Positions 12,491-26,315 of a stretch of 64,000 nucleotides of DNA are shown in pieces. Positions within the stretch are counted from its first letter, which is position 1. Every line of letters starts with the position of its first letter. The notes beneath the pieces were generated by a model. It saw only the letters and a list, made by a program, of their open reading frames with translations. It was not told where the DNA came from and did not search any database. A program made the position numbers and the translations under genes. Source of the DNA: Lucifuga dentata (Eukaryota; Chordata; Actinopteri; Ophidiiformes; Bythitidae); NCBI GenBank assembly GCA_014773175.1, contig VXCM01000424.1, positions 124,001-188,000 of the forward strand, read 5' to 3'.

Positions 12491-12752
12491 AATAATAGAA
12501 CTCTGCAGCTCAGCACTCCGTTCACTGCTTATCACGTGAACGCACCGCTCACCAATTCACCCTCCATTGGAATAAATCACTGCTGATATTCATCAATCTG
12601 GCGATGCAGGAAGTTGTGTTGATAGTAAAAATCTAGTATTTTGAAACACTTCCCATGTGAGCACCCTCAGTTGGATTTGCTCACTTCCAAAAACTGTGTT
12701 AGAATGAAATCATAACTGACAATTTATCTGACCAAGTGTGAGCATGGTGGTG

Positions 12753-12781
<29 letters not shown>
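12753..12781. repeat. Poly-A tract
   Basis: A run of 29 A residues. Confidence 0.95.
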
Positions 12782-12783
<2 letters not shown>

Positions 12784-15700
12784 GTAGGAAAATTAAGCAA
12801 TACATTTTACAGTATGTCTCTAAGCCCAGCAGAAGATGTACTGACAAATGTATTTATTTATTTGCTTCTGAAAACTTAGGGTTTGATACCATGGAGGTGA
12901 CAGTGAAATGAAGCTGGGTCACTGTCAATGCGAGATGATGTGGTATATTATTTACAGACTGTGCATCTCAGAGGACTCAGTGAAGAGTTACAGCATGACA
13001 TTCATTTCTGTAACATTCTCTGTACTCTTAATCCAAGATGCTGCTTGCTATAAAACACTAACATTTGAGGACTTCATGCATTTTCAATGAGATGGAAATG
13101 TATAGTGTGCAGAATTTCTGCAGCATCAATTGAGACTAACCTATAAAATATTCATAATTTAAAGAAAAGTGACACCTGCTATTGCATAATAAATTACATA
13201 AAACTGATTGCAGAGTAACACATCTAATTTTGTTACTGCACTTTGGAATATAACATTTTGTTCATTATTGATATCACCAATAATGAGCTTGCAAACAGTA
13301 AGATTCCACTTGTAACACATATGATGAAAATAAAACTTTAAATATTTCTGAAATATGAGCACATTAGTTTGCAAGCCAAAAAAAAAAAAAAAAAAAAAAA
13401 AAACTGGCACAAATTCATTCATTATTAATGCAGCTTTTATTTCCACACATTCTCATTTGATTATCTGATTTCTGAAATGGCAGCGCTCATGTGCCTTCAA
13501 ATATTAATAATTCAGAAAATATACTTGTGTATAAACTTTCACACTTCTGGTTTTCAAATATAGCAATGGTTTCATTCCTTGTTTCTTTCAGTAACAGCCA
13601 CAAATATATTTATTTTCTCTCTAAATCTCTTTGTGTTGTCATTTAAGAATTTCTTGCAACAACTGATAGGACTAAAATGTAGTAAATGTTCTTTCTGCAA
13701 ATGATGGTACATTCAGGACACAAACATATTAAGCCATAATGATCATGTAGGGAGGAAAAAGCCTGAGTCATTCTGAGCAACAACAATTGCAAAGAAGGAA
13801 CACAAACAGCTACAGGATGCATCAGTCGAAGCTATTTTGCTTTTCAGTGAGAGTCGTCTTGTTTTCTGCATCTTATTTTCAGAGTTTAAATCTGAGGCAG
13901 CAACAGTTTTGTACAAAAGCAAAAGAAAAGTGTATGGCCTTTCATAAGTCAATTGCTGTGCAAACCATTTGAAAAGTGGGAGCTCGTGTTTTTACCCTCA
14001 TAATGTGATGTGAGTAGAAATTCTATTAGCCTCAACATTTACCACATTTAATCTTTAATGAGCCCGGTTCTAATTTTATCATATCACATTTCCTTTTCAA
14101 AGTATCAGTCAGAATCGTCCATGCCTTGTGAAAATTCTGAAGCTATAACGTGAGACAGGTCTTATCAGCAAAGACAGATGGGATTGTTGATAGTTGACAG
14201 GCATGCTGATAACGGGTTTTGGTTTTATCTCCAATCACTTCACAGGGTAGAAAGCCCAACAGTCTGCATGTTCAAAGCTATAGAAGGCCAGAAACACGCC
14301 ATGCTCTGACATATGAAGAGGCTATGTTTTTTTTAATAACCTCAGACCCAGCAATCATTCCAGACAGGGGATATCGCCAACACTAACACCACACTGTTCT
14401 GCCTTCTTGGTTCTCACATCTGTAGGAGAACAAAGGGTGAAAACATTTTTTCTAACGTTATAAAAATGTCAGAATGGGAGGAGATAAACCTGTTTTCATG
14501 CCTCCATCACATGCAGTTTAAATATACCTGTCAGGTGTCAGGTCAGAGGTTTGTACTCCTTCTTGAGATTCATGCAGTATGACTTTTGTTTGTTTGTTGA
14601 TTATTCACTCGTATGCTGTAGCCTTCAAGTGAGCACAGTCAACATCAGGTCAAAACCATTTATCATAATACCAAAGCGCATCCATTTGCTATCACTGCAG
14701 CTGGACTGACATTTCACAAGGCTTCGGCAAAGCTGCTTTAACCGTCTTGGTGACAGTTGCATTTACACAAAAAGAGCCGTAGCTGACCGCAGTGTTAATT
14801 TCAACTGATCTTGTCAGTGAATGGCACTCTAAATAATAATGCCAACAGTCATTCTCATTTTTAATTAGCATTATGAATCACTGCTTCTGCTTATCATACA
14901 ACAGCTATAATGACACAATGTTATGTAGGTTAGCATATCATTCCCTGAAACTTCTCTGGATATAACTTAAATCCAACAACATCAGATTGATTCAAAATCA
15001 CTGGCGATAAAATTTAACCAATTAATCATTCAAACTGTAATCCTGGTATTCCATCACATATCATATTTCAGTTAAGGAGTGAAATCGAGAGCACTGTAGA
15101 GAGAAGAACTGACTATTGACTGGCCATTGATTAATAATGTATAACTCCACAGCACAATTTGATGTGAAATGCACACTGGCTGCTCCATGAGGTTCTCAAT
15201 GTTTAATGGGAATACAGTTTAAAAGTGTTGACAGAGTATGTCTGCAGAAAGAGTCTGTAATTATTTTCAGTGTTTAGTTTAGTTATACTGTTTAGTTGCA
15301 GCAGAAATCTGGCTACTGTATCACATAAAACACCAAATTAATCAAAACACTTATTTGTAACTTATTTGTAAGTTAGCTAGTACTTTGTTGTATACAGATT
15401 CATATTCAGACTGAATACAGAGAGTATTAATGACACAAAGTTCACAGCTCTATGGCTACATTTACGCTGTGGATCTTGATGCCCAATTCAGATTTTTTTT
15501 TCCCTCACTTTTTTGCCCACTCCTTTTTTCTAAATCTGCAGCATAGCGGAGGAAGTGACATATTTGTTATAACTATTGTTTTGATTGAGTCACCTCTATC
15601 TAAAAACATAGTATACAACTGTAGTACATCCTCCCCCTAAAAATAACAGCAGACTGTTGACGAGCAGCGGGAAACCTCAGGCTCAATCTATGCACATCTG

Positions 15701-15882
15701 TCAGGCAGGTTTGAGCAAAAGCATGCTGCATTATTAATGATGTGCCATTTAGGGAAGAGCTGGAGGCCAAGCCTAGGGATGACATCTGTCAAAAAGAAGC
15801 ATGTCTCTTTCGAGGTTGGGATACTTCAGTCTCGACCAACACAAGGGAAGAGAAGGAGAACCCATAAAAGGTCAATCTAGAG
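12782..15882. other. Intergenic DNA, no gene recognised
   Basis: AT-rich sequence with a poly-A run at 13378-13403. I saw no transposon consensus, RNA gene or exon-like block. Confidence 0.45.
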
Positions 15883-16227
15883 CAGGGATGAGCAACTTTG
15901 ATGAGGATGGAGGTCAATAAAATTTCATTCTCATGGTCAAAGGGCCACACATTAAATAAAACAAAAATTATTGTGAACTCAGTAATTAGTTTACTAATTA
16001 CTTAGCAACAATATATGCAACAATGGCCGACACAGGAGCTAACGGGAACACATCTCATAAGGCAGCTTCAGTAATGAGTGAGCGCCATCTGTTGATGGAT
16101 GGTGGTAATAACCAAGGAAAACAATTTTATAATTTTTATTTTGATTAACTGAGAAGTCATCTGAGGTCCTGATAGATTAAAGGTGTAGGCCATATCCGGC
16201 CCCCGGGCCACCAGTTGCCCATGCCTG
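15883..16227. mobile_element. Non-autonomous hAT-type miniature element
   Basis: The left end reads CAGGGATGAGCAACTTTGAT. The right end, reverse complemented, reads CAGGCATGGGCAACTGGTGG. These are inverted termini with the CAGGGRTGGGCAACT pattern of hAT elements. The flanking octamers ATCTAGAG and ATTTAGCG agree at six of eight positions, fitting a decayed 8-bp target-site duplication, which is the hAT hallmark. At 345 bp it is far too short for a transposase and must have moved in trans. Confidence 0.8.
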
Positions 16228-17429
16228 ATTTAGCGTGACCTTGAATTTTGTGTATTGATTATCCATTCTTTGTCCTGTTTTCTTGCATTACTGTCCCTTC
16301 TGTCAGTGTAATTTTATACAGCTTTGTAAGACAACACACTTGAGGCTATTTTAGAACTCATTAGTTTAATTGGCAATAAACTGCAATTATTTCTGCAGCT
16401 GCAAACTGCATTTTAAGCTACTACAAACACTGTGGAATGAAAAGAATGCCAGTGCCAGCTTCCTTGGTTTCTTCCTCTCTGTCCTATGAAGAGATAGTAA
16501 TTACGGCTGAGGGGGTTGGCGAGTTCATCTTAAAAGTTCCCCAGCACCAAAGGAGTAAATTTCTTTTCCCCTGCTTTAATAATAACACGTGTGGGCTTGT
16601 CTGTGGCTTTCCATGACTCAATAAAAAAAATGGATGAATAAATAATATGCTCAATTGAAGGCATTTGGTTGACATTCATGCTCTAGCTTCTTCTCCCCTA
16701 CAACATAATCTCCCTATTCCCTGCCCACATACATAATTCATACATTTATGGAATGCAAGTGTGGTTGGAGGCTTCACTGGTGATAGGGAAGCATACACAC
16801 CCACATAAATTAGGGTATACTGAATATACTTTGTCATTTTGTTAGAATTTGAGTTTATCCACTTAATTTTATCATGACAAGCATTATGAAAGGCATCCAA
16901 CATATGCCAGAATTGTAGAATATTTTTTAAAAGAAAAATGAAGTAGACAAGCTGTTACACCCGGCTCAGTGATGCAACAAATTAGTGGTGGAACACAAGA
17001 GAGAATGTTTGACCCAACATTTATGTACAAACTTTATACATAACAAAAGAGTCAATGAGTAATAGTATCTTGAATCTGGACAAGCAGCTGCAACACAAAT
17101 GGCCAAACAGAATGCGGCAATGGAGGATCTCAACTCAAATTGAGAAGATGCTGATTTAAGCTCTAGTAGAAGCAATGGGTCCAGATGCCTCCACTCAGCT
17201 AATGAGCAAGTCCCCGCCTCCTGATACCTGGACACAAATAATTAGGGGAAGCAAACAAGCCAAAGGGTGACACAAGCATACTGTATTATGAAAGGAATGG
17301 GAGTAACTAAGGACATTTTTAGACCTGTAGTCCTTTGGCTCTGGTTCAAATGAGGGACTAAACTGGTACAATGTTGCCACCTGGTTTGGTTTAGTTTCAT
17401 AAAGAAATATTCCAATTTAAGTAAAATTA

Positions 17430-17456
17430 ACAAAAAAAAAANGGGGGGGGGGGGGG
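17430..17456. repeat. A-run/G-run junction with assembly gap
   Basis: An A homopolymer meets a G homopolymer at the N at 17442. It is probably a false join of two contigs, each ending in a homopolymer. Confidence 0.8.
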
Positions 17457-17899
17457 ATGACAAAATCAAAATAATGGAACAACAACAAAACTGGGCTATA
17501 ATGCTAGTTATACTCATCATTTGGCCCATACAGCAAACAAAATGCAAATGCAAACAGAAGCTGAATTTGAAGATAACGTGAAAAACCACCGAATGCTTAT
17601 GTTATTCAAAGAAGATGTGGTGCCTTGAGACTGAGGCTGAACAAGAGAATGGAACAACTGTAACAACATGCTCATTCAAAATGTTAATCTGAAGACGTGT
17701 TAGGTAAACTTGATGTGTTACCTCCTTCTCAAAGCATCTGTTTTATTCGCTATGAGTAATCAAAGGTTAACTCAACTTTAACCACGCACAGCCATCTTTG
17801 GTTCGAGATCAATAGATTGCCTTGTAATTCTCTTGGAAGTAGTTCAGATTATATTTACTCTACAAAAAAAACAAAAACAAAACAAAACACTTAAGCATT

Positions 17900-18040
17900 C
17901 TTTTGGCCCAGACCGAGACCATGTCTTCAAAACAGTCTCAGTGTGGTTGTTTTGATCTGTGCTCGGGTGCAATAGCTTTGTTCAGACCTGCTTAAAAATG
18001 AATTGTGCCAAGGGGGAAAATGAAGCCTCATTTGATTGAA
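17900..18040. repeat. Probable MITE fragment
   Basis: CCCAGACCGAGACCATGTCT, then TGCTCGGGTGCAATAG, then TTGTTCAGACCTGCTTA and GTGCCAAGGGGGAAAATGAA occur in the order I associate with a teleost miniature element whose internal part reads like CGGTTCGG-rich sequence. This copy is decayed. The family name and exact ends are not established. Confidence 0.35.
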
Positions 18041-19190
18041 CCAGACCAAACCACATAAGTGTGACAGTGCCTCCATAGACTAGACTCATTTCAGGCTAGT
18101 TAATGTCCTCCTATCCTACTACATGATGTACTACAATAAGGGACAAGGTCTAATTCAAGAATAGTGTGTCTGAAGTTGATTAATTAACTTGTGTATATAC
18201 GTGTACTACAAAGAGGTGACTTAGTTGGGAGAGAGAGTGTGTTTGTCTGTGTGCGCATTTTTGTCTGCATTTGTTTTTCATGTGAGCATGTGTGTGTGCG
18301 TAAGTACGTTCCCCCATGCATGCGAGTATATCTCTGAGGCAATGAGACCTTGGACAGGAGAGTAATTGATTCAGAGAATCTTCAAATCAATTCTTGGACA
18401 GCTGGGGCCGAGGAGATTAGAAGTGAAGCGCAGGCAGGCTGGAGTGCAGTCAGACAGGCCCCAGAGCAAACAGTAATCTCAGGATTATAGACCTGGGGGA
18501 GATGTACCTGTTTTCTCTCATTTCGTTCCCTCTTGCTCTCCCAGCAGTGACAGTCTATATTCACTGCTAACCACTTTCCCCCAAAATGCTCCACTCCCCT
18601 TTTGCATCAGTGGAGTTTCACAATAAAATAAATGCTCTTGCTGACATTGAGGTAATATTCCAGCCTGAGTCTGTGCACATAATTACTGGATGTAGAATGA
18701 CTGATACGCTGTTGGATGACTTTTGACCTTTATATTCTCTACAGTTTCTTTAAATAAAGCTCAACTAAGCTAAATAAAGCTAAATAAAGTAGCCAAGTCA
18801 GAAGCAAGTGGAGATTATCTGACTTTGTGGCTCAAAGGAACCACTTAACCTAATGAAGTAAATAAGGTAGTGTTCAAAGGTCATTTGTATAATTATTTTG
18901 GTCTGATTGAGCGCAGAAGAATGATGCAGACCTTTGTTCCATGGCTGGAATATATCTCATTGCCCTTTCCAATTGAGTGAATTAAATCAAAAGAGTAAAT
19001 CTGTCAGCTTAATGGTGGAAAAATTGGCCTTAGAAGGAGGTAAGGAGGAGTAATTTTAAAAAGAGCTTCGGAACAGACAGCCCCACTGGCTACAGTTGAC
19101 ACAAAATAAACCCTTATAACTTGCTATCTGTGCCATATTTGCAGTTCAGCTTCAGACTGCTTTCTTGTTTTACTCTGCCTCTGAGCAACA

Positions 19191-19229
19191 GTGAAAAAAA
19201 AAAAAAAAAAANAAAAAAAAAAAAAAAAT
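19191..19229. repeat. Poly-A tract with assembly gap
   Basis: An A homopolymer broken by the N at 19212. Confidence 0.9.
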
Positions 19230-21264
19230 ACAATATATGAACCTCTGATTAAAGAGAGCTTCACTGCATGGAGAGGAAATCTAAATCTATTATGCCATCT
19301 GCAGTATTTTACACACTTTTAATTGTTTCTCAAGGGATTTGAATGAAAAATGCCACAACTGAACACAGGGTAGTAGGGCAGTGCACACAAATTGCTCATA
19401 TTAGCTCCTCTCAGACATAAATGAAAATAACCATGTTTAATATTCAGAGAATATTCACAGAACCCATCCTGGCTGAACCAAAGTATTTGAAACTTTAGAT
19501 ATAAAAATTTTGCTTTATAGTACATATAAATCTGTAGTAAGTACACCTTAACAATGACTCATTGTACACTTTGCTCATGAAAATTATAACAGAGGACAGC
19601 TGTTAACTTCCGTGACATAGCAGCAGCTCTGGAATAAAGAGATAACCTGTTTGTAAAGAAGAAAAATAGCAACAAGGAATGAAGGGAATTAGGCTGACAT
19701 AGCCAAACAAACAGTTAGCATACTGCTATATGGTCTTCTGGGACTATTTATTCATTCATGTCTGACTTATCAGTCTGTTCATCAAACTACTTGACAGGTT
19801 GGCACTGTAACACTGCATATGGATGTAAACCCTGAAAAGGAATATTATGATATCTCCTTATATTACGATTAAGATGTAGAAGGCAGACATCTGATTCTGA
19901 GACACTAGAGTAAGTGCACAAGAAGAAGCTGTTCTCTGAGCATGACACAGAGCTTCGTTGAAATACTCCACCCGAAAATGTTCTGAGGCTATTAGAAGAT
20001 GAACAATAGCTGGAGGATGCATATCTCAGCACATTCTTCCTGAAGTTGAAATGAGGCCGTGTAACAGGACATGACTTCTCTCAGCTGTATCGTCATATTA
20101 ATGAGAAAATTGGCTCCCGCAAATGCTCTCTCAAGGGCTTCACAGGCTCTTAAGGTGATTATTGGCTGATTAGCATTACAGTAGCCACTAGATGATTCCT
20201 GATATGCAAGTGATTGTCATACCACTGTTGACGACCTTTGCTGAAGCCTCCCTCCTGGCCAGTGAGTGAAATGAGGCTTGGCAGGATACAGGTGCTGTAT
20301 CGAATGGACAAGGCAACCAAAACCGTTTTCAGCACATATAGGAACATGACAAATTCAACTTACACTAAAGTAACGTCATCACACATTTCACCAAATGCCT
20401 AGCTGACATTAGATCCCATTGATTTAGTGATCTCCTCCTCACCTCCTCATTCTTTCACATGATAAGCAGGCAACAGTAAATTACTAAAGGAGTCCCAAGC
20501 CGATCTATCTACATGGGTCCTCTCTTTTCTCTCTGGATAATGTATAAAACTCAAACTATTATAGAAGACACCCAATTTATCCTATATTTTCTAAATTGGT
20601 TTATTAATTTTAGTGCACAACTTTAGATGAAGTGAGGACTGTGCAGCTCAACAGTGTAGGAAAAATCCATATCAGTATTGTTACATACTTTTTATCAAGT
20701 GACTCAAATTGGACCTCTCTACAAACATCATACTAAACAATGCATCACAATATAATCAGATCCTATGGTGCTGTACTCCATAATTGGTGAAATCCCAGTG
20801 AGATGATTTTCAAGATGGCTGTGAATTCCGGGATTTACAGTTCCCATTGGTGTGGAGACCAATGGCAGGATGATGTTCATGGTCTTTGGCAAGCATTTGC
20901 CTGAATTCTTCCAGAAAGTCAGATGGAGAGAATGAATGCTTGTGAGCAGGCACTGCTGGTTTAGGTTATACTGCACCACTGTATGAGTGCATTGATCCAG
21001 GGAGGGATCAGATCTGGTGGAGAAATTAGAAGAGCTCCTTGGGGAACTTTCCACTCGAAGCCTGGGGTTTGACAGGGCTGTGTAATTTTTATACTTGTCA
21101 GAATGTGTACAGGATGCATGACATGTAAATTGAAATGGCAACACAAAGCTAGTGGGCAACTGAGGTCTGAAGATACCCTAAAATATCGCAAAGTATTATG
21201 AGAATAGACTGAGTGTGCCCATTTGTGGCTGCTGGAGAAGCTCTGTTACTTTTCATAACAAAAA

Positions 21265-21300
21265 CAAAAAAAAAAAAAAAAANAAAAAAAAAAAAAAAAG
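21265..21300. repeat. Poly-A tract with assembly gap
   Basis: An A homopolymer broken by the N at 21283. Confidence 0.9.
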
Positions 21301-22261
21301 AAAACTGGGCTCACTCATCTTACATTGCCAGTGGCAGAAAAAACCAAAAAAAAACCCCAAAAATCAATAACTCCAAAATAACACTGCTGTTCCTCCAAAT
21401 CTTCTATGATTACTCCCGCGTCACCACAAAGTACTGCAAACCCCATTTTTAGCCACATGGCCTCAAATAATCTGATACACAGATCAGAATGACCCACACC
21501 TGAATATAAACTCATGATCTTTCTGTGGGAAAAAGTTCACCAATGTAAAACACTCCACCATGCATCACACTTCAGGTCTCCTTTATTTCCTTGATAATAT
21601 GCTGTAACACAGTCCTTATTATATCCAGAAATTGATGTCCGAGGAACGCTCTCTTGCTGACATTTTGACTCCCTAATCAAGACTCTGGTGCAGAGCAAGT
21701 GCTTGGCCTCTTATCCTGAGCTTTTTTGGTGGCACTACATTTTGGAATATTGTGCAGTGGTTTTCATCACTCATATGCGAACTGGCAACACCTGCAGTCT
21801 GGTATTCTGGGAGGATTTCTGCTGGCAGGGAGTTGTGGCAGGAGTTCAAACAATGTGAAAAAAAAAAATCCTCAGCACCATCTCACAATGAACACAAAAA
21901 CCAGCTTCTCCTGAAAACAGAAACCTTATAGGAAATTTCCAATCTCAGTTATTCATGCACTATAATTTATCATCACTCTGTGATTTTCAGTGCATTGCAG
22001 GTGCTTCATTTTGTGACAGGTCTTGTAATTTACCTTTTTCTTATGTCCACCTTGGCTACTTCTGTGTCATTTGCAATTTTAATATATTTCCCAGAATGGC
22101 TTGTATTCAGTTTGTGGGTGGAAAGATTGGTACCTAAATAGTAAGAGCAAGAAAGGAGAATTTTTCAAGTCATGGAAAGGAAAAAAGGCACCTATTACTA
22201 GAAAGAGTATTTCTTCATGGTTATTGAACATTAGGTCAAAAAGGTAAAAAAAAAAAAAAAA

Positions 22262-22410
22262 AAAAAAAAAGTTTTGTTGTTTTTTGGCAGGATTACTCAA
22301 AAAGTTCTGAAAAATATTTACTAAAAATTGTGGAAGCGAAGGGTGTGGCTCAGGGAAGAACTCAGTAAATGTTGGTACAGATCCAGATCCAAGAGCAGAT
22401 CCAAGAATTT
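22262..22410 (-). mobile_element. LINE or SINE 3' tail fragment, minus strand
   Basis: Read on the minus strand, the segment carries GGATCTGGATCTGTACCAAC, a TGAGTTCTTCCCTGAGCC block and TTTTTGAGTAATCCTGCC in the same order as the + strand copy at 29460-29632. Two copies in one window support a dispersed retroelement tail. The protein-like frame here is not a gene. Confidence 0.6.
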
Positions 22411-22589
22411 TTTTCATGATTTTCTTTAACATTGCAAGATAAAGTATTATTCCATGATAAACTATCAATAGATAATACAATAACTATTGTTACCTATGAC
22501 AAATAAAGCATTGCTGTCATTTTATTATTATAATGGTTTTTCTCTCTAAGGTCAGTATAATATTGGGACAAGACAAATTTTGTCTAGGC

Positions 22590-22622
22590 TTTTTTGGCCT
22601 TGGCAGAGGTATGCACTGTAGT
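22590..22622 (+). mobile_element. Terminal scrap of a LINE or SINE tail
   Basis: GGCCTTGGCAGAGGTATGCA resembles the extreme 3' end of the same tail family (CTTGGCAGAGGTA also ends the copy at 29632). It may be the remnant of a separate insertion. Confidence 0.4.
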
Positions 22623-23175
22623 GATTGCCCTTTTTGTTTTTGCTATCAAACCCCACCATAGTAAGTATATCACATTGACAATAATTAAACAGTTAACCAC
22701 AAAAACAACAAAACAACACCAGCAATACCTGAATAATTTAAAATATACATTTTCAGTAAAAAAACATGCATGGCACACAGCTTTTACGTTGAAGTTGATG
22801 GTTGAAGAATGGAAAATTATTATTATTTTTAAATTGTGCTACTGTTTCATATGTTAGTAGAAATATTATTTGTTTTCCAAAACTTCTCAGAAATCACCGT
22901 TTTCTGTCACTTGTGAAATTGGAATGTGTACCTCCACATTTCATTTTAAAAGTTCTTCATGCAAGCCCCTTTTCCAGTTTTCAGGGTAGGGAGCACATTA
23001 CTGTGATTAGCAGGTGGCCCCAAATGTTGATTAATGTGATATGATACAGGCAGATAATTCTGCCTGATGGCTAATATTTAGCTGATCCAAAAGACAATGG
23101 ATATTAATTATTATCATAATGCTCTTGGCATAAACTGTTCTCATTACTGATTCCCATTTAATTTAAAGGAAATGC

Positions 23176-23201
23176 AGAGAGAGAGAGAGAGAGAGAGAGA
23201 G
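23176..23201. repeat. (AG)n microsatellite
   Basis: Thirteen AG units. Confidence 0.95.
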
Positions 23202-23366
23202 CATTATCAAATTAATCTAAACAAAAAATCAGAAAGAAATAGGAAGCAAAACAAGGATGGAAGAAAAGAAACAAATAGGGAAAGGAAGAACTAAGAGGAT
23301 GCATCATACAGCCTCTTTACAAAGGGAAAAATATTCTTGAATGCAGTGAAAAGCAGAGGGATATAC

Positions 23367-23405
23367 AAAAAAAAAAAAAAAAATTNAAAAAAAAAAAAAA
23401 AAAAA
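23367..23405. repeat. Poly-A tract with assembly gap
   Basis: An A-rich run interrupted by TTN, with the N at 23386. Confidence 0.85.
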
Positions 23406-25330
23406 TTGTCCATTTCTTACAGCTCTGCATTTTCAGAAAAAATCTAATGGCAACCTACCATCATCTACTACTTCCCTAGATTTACTTAGTTGTCTCATTA
23501 ATCTATATCTTCTAAAAAAATAAATAAATAAAAAAATAATTAAAAAAAAATGGTTATCAAAGATGACCCAAAGGTGAGAATTACTATTAACTTGGATGTT
23601 TTGGTGCTGCTGAATGAACAACTTGAGCCACTACATCTAATTATGATGTTTCTAAAATATTAAACAGGAAGGATTGCTTATATTCTTTTCAAAGCCTTGT
23701 TCAGATCTGGTGGTCTCATACAGCCTTTATTGTGACTTTACAGCACTCCAGTAATAAATTTCAAATACTCACACAGTTTTGGTGTCTTTAAAGGCTTTCA
23801 TTCAATCATTAATGTAGGATATATTTTAAGTCTGTAATACAAGACCTCTTGTTTCGTGGAAGTGCAATAACTGATCCTTCAGCAGAGTTTAGGAACTGTT
23901 TCTTTTGTTTTTTTTGAGATGATAGAAAACCTGAGCAAAGCTTCCCTATCCAGCATTAGAATACAACAAACAAGCCTGGGGAGGGAGACATCGAGATTGA
24001 TAGGCATGCAGTTCTGATCAGTCAACCAACAGAAGCTGCCACTGTCCCACTTCTGTGCTTTATGCACATTTGTGTTTATGGAATTGCAATCGATTGTTTC
24101 AATTACATGCGCGGCTGGACCATGCCTTTGTCAGAATTGATATGCTACTCTGAGCAAACCTTTGTAAAAATAATTGAACTTGTAAATGGTGTAAAAAACT
24201 TCTTTTTCCTAGTATTTTTTTTTTCCTCAGTGTAGTCTGGAATGCTGCAGCAATACATCATCTGATTGTGTTGGAAAGAGGGAGTCAAGCCAGCCAGTAA
24301 AGCTCTGGATTTACCAGTCAGTCTTTGTACTGACCTCACCTTTGGATGCAAGCTTTGGGTACTGACCACAAGAATAAGATCCTGGGTTGAAGCAGTTGAA
24401 ATTAAGTTTCTCTGCAGGGTGACCAGGCTGCACACACCATGACAGGATAAGAAGCTCAGTGATCTGAAAGGACCTTGGAGTCAAACTCATCCTCCATGTT
24501 GTTGCTGTGGTTTGGGGAATCTGGTGAGGAATCCTTGTGGGTGATCAACTAGCTGGAGTTATGGAGCAGACCTGTGAGCTATTGAAAAGAGTAGCATGAT
24601 CCATCACACCCCTCACATAACAAAATACATGGACCATGAAGCCAGCTAAGGTCTTTCAAGGCAGCATGTCAAGGTTAGAAAAAAATGCTGAATGTTACTG
24701 GGTACATCTGAGCTTTATTTCTGTGACACACATCTGGTTGATTTCTGTGTGTTTGTCACTGCCAGCAACGCTTTTGCAATACACAACATCATTCATGTGA
24801 TTTGTACTTGCTCTCCTGAATAATTCCGGGGAACATCTCTCTTCACTATCGGTCTAACAGGTACAGACACCAAAAAAGTTAATGGATGGCTTTATTCCAC
24901 TGTGAATGCTTGAGATCAAGTGTACTATGCATAATAAGTTTAAAATCAGCTTGATGAGTCCTCTCCCAAATTCCGTTGTACCATTTTATTGCTCTCCAAG
25001 GTGCGCTTGATGCCGTTTGGTGAATTACGTAAGTTGAAGAGACATATAGTGTTGTCTGTCTCTGTGGTGCTAAACTAATGCTGCTGCTTTTTGTGAGGCT
25101 GCTCTCTTAAATGTGATCATTGCTCCTTTCAAAATGACCACACAGCTCCATACATTATTAATGCCAGGACTGCACTACAAGTGAAATCTAGTTACAGAGA
25201 ACAGGAAAATGTTCTTTGGCTCGTAACTTGGTCAGGTGATCTGCTGTTGATTACCACCACCACACCTGTGCTTGACTACTGTCTACTGTCGGTAATTTCT
25301 GGGTTCATCGGCATGTCAGCACAGCCTGTC

Positions 25331-25361
<31 letters not shown>

Positions 25362-25648
25362 TCCTGATAATAGGGTGGCAATTAAACGATCTCCTTTCCA
25401 GGTTTTAACTAGAATGCAACCTGGGTGTTTTAAAATGAATTCTATTTTAAATGCATTGGAATTTGTGTTTAATTTAAATAACTCATTACAAGATCTTTTG
25501 TCCTCGCTGGTGGAGTGACACTACAGCATTGTGAGTCAGCTGGTCAGCTTGTCCATCTCTGTAAAACACGTTGGTTCAAAGCACAGTAGAGCTACTCTCT
25601 ATGTTGCACTCAAATTTGGTATGAATATTCATGGTTCCAAGAGGATAT

Positions 25649-25683
<35 letters not shown>

Positions 25684-26315
25684 ACTGTCTGGCATTACAT
25701 CTACTACCAAAATCAACTCAAAACACTCATCCATGAAAGGTATCTCTAAAACTAAGGGTCAGAATTGCCTATGAAAGATGAATCATAATGTTTTGTGTGT
25801 GTCCACTTATTATTATTCTGGGTAAATAGACAAACCATTCTGGGCACTCTTGCATGACCCTCAGACTAACATAATAAATTAGTACACATGATAGTGATCA
25901 CATGCTCAACATTAGACATCCTGTGCTGGTCCTGGTCCTTTCTGTATGAAGTTTCCATAGAAGTGTGGGATCAGTTAAAAAAATAGACTTACATTGTCAG
26001 GATAAGACACATTTTGTCTATGCTTGTTCGTTTATCCTTGATGGAGCCATCCACTCTAATGAATTCCCTTCTAATTATCTCTGCATTTCTACCCACTTTT
26101 GGCATCCATTGCACTGCTAATCATCCTGGAAGAGAAATCATTCTCTCTTAGGCTGTTCTCAAGATGCCTTCTGTTTTTCAAATTTTGAGATTGTGGGAGT
26201 TTTTCCTTTTCTTTCTTTCTTATTCAGGCACTGTGAAGACTGTTGAGACCCTACCTGTAATTAAGGACAATAAATGAAGCCTGACTGGACTCTTTTGGGC
26301 CACCTCATCTTTTAA

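Larger units (their letters stand above)
16228..22261. other. Intergenic DNA, no gene recognised
   Basis: Contains an A-run/G-run junction with one N (17442), an A-rich tract with N at 19212, another with N at 21283, and the probable repeat at 17900-18040. A minus-strand open frame between 20728 and 21159 has no recognisable domain and I do not treat it as a gene. Confidence 0.45.
22626..26311. other. Intergenic DNA, no gene recognised
   Basis: Holds an (AG)n run, an A-rich gap at 23386 and homopolymers near 25332-25358 and 25652-25682. Otherwise nothing identifiable. Confidence 0.45.

Noticed and set aside
20728..21159. 143-residue minus-strand open frame
   Set aside because: No motif of a transposase, reverse transcriptase or cellular protein. 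It may be part of an unidentified repeat, but that cannot be shown.
22079..22480. 133-residue minus-strand frame
   Set aside because: It is a chance frame through a LINE or SINE tail and a poly-A run.
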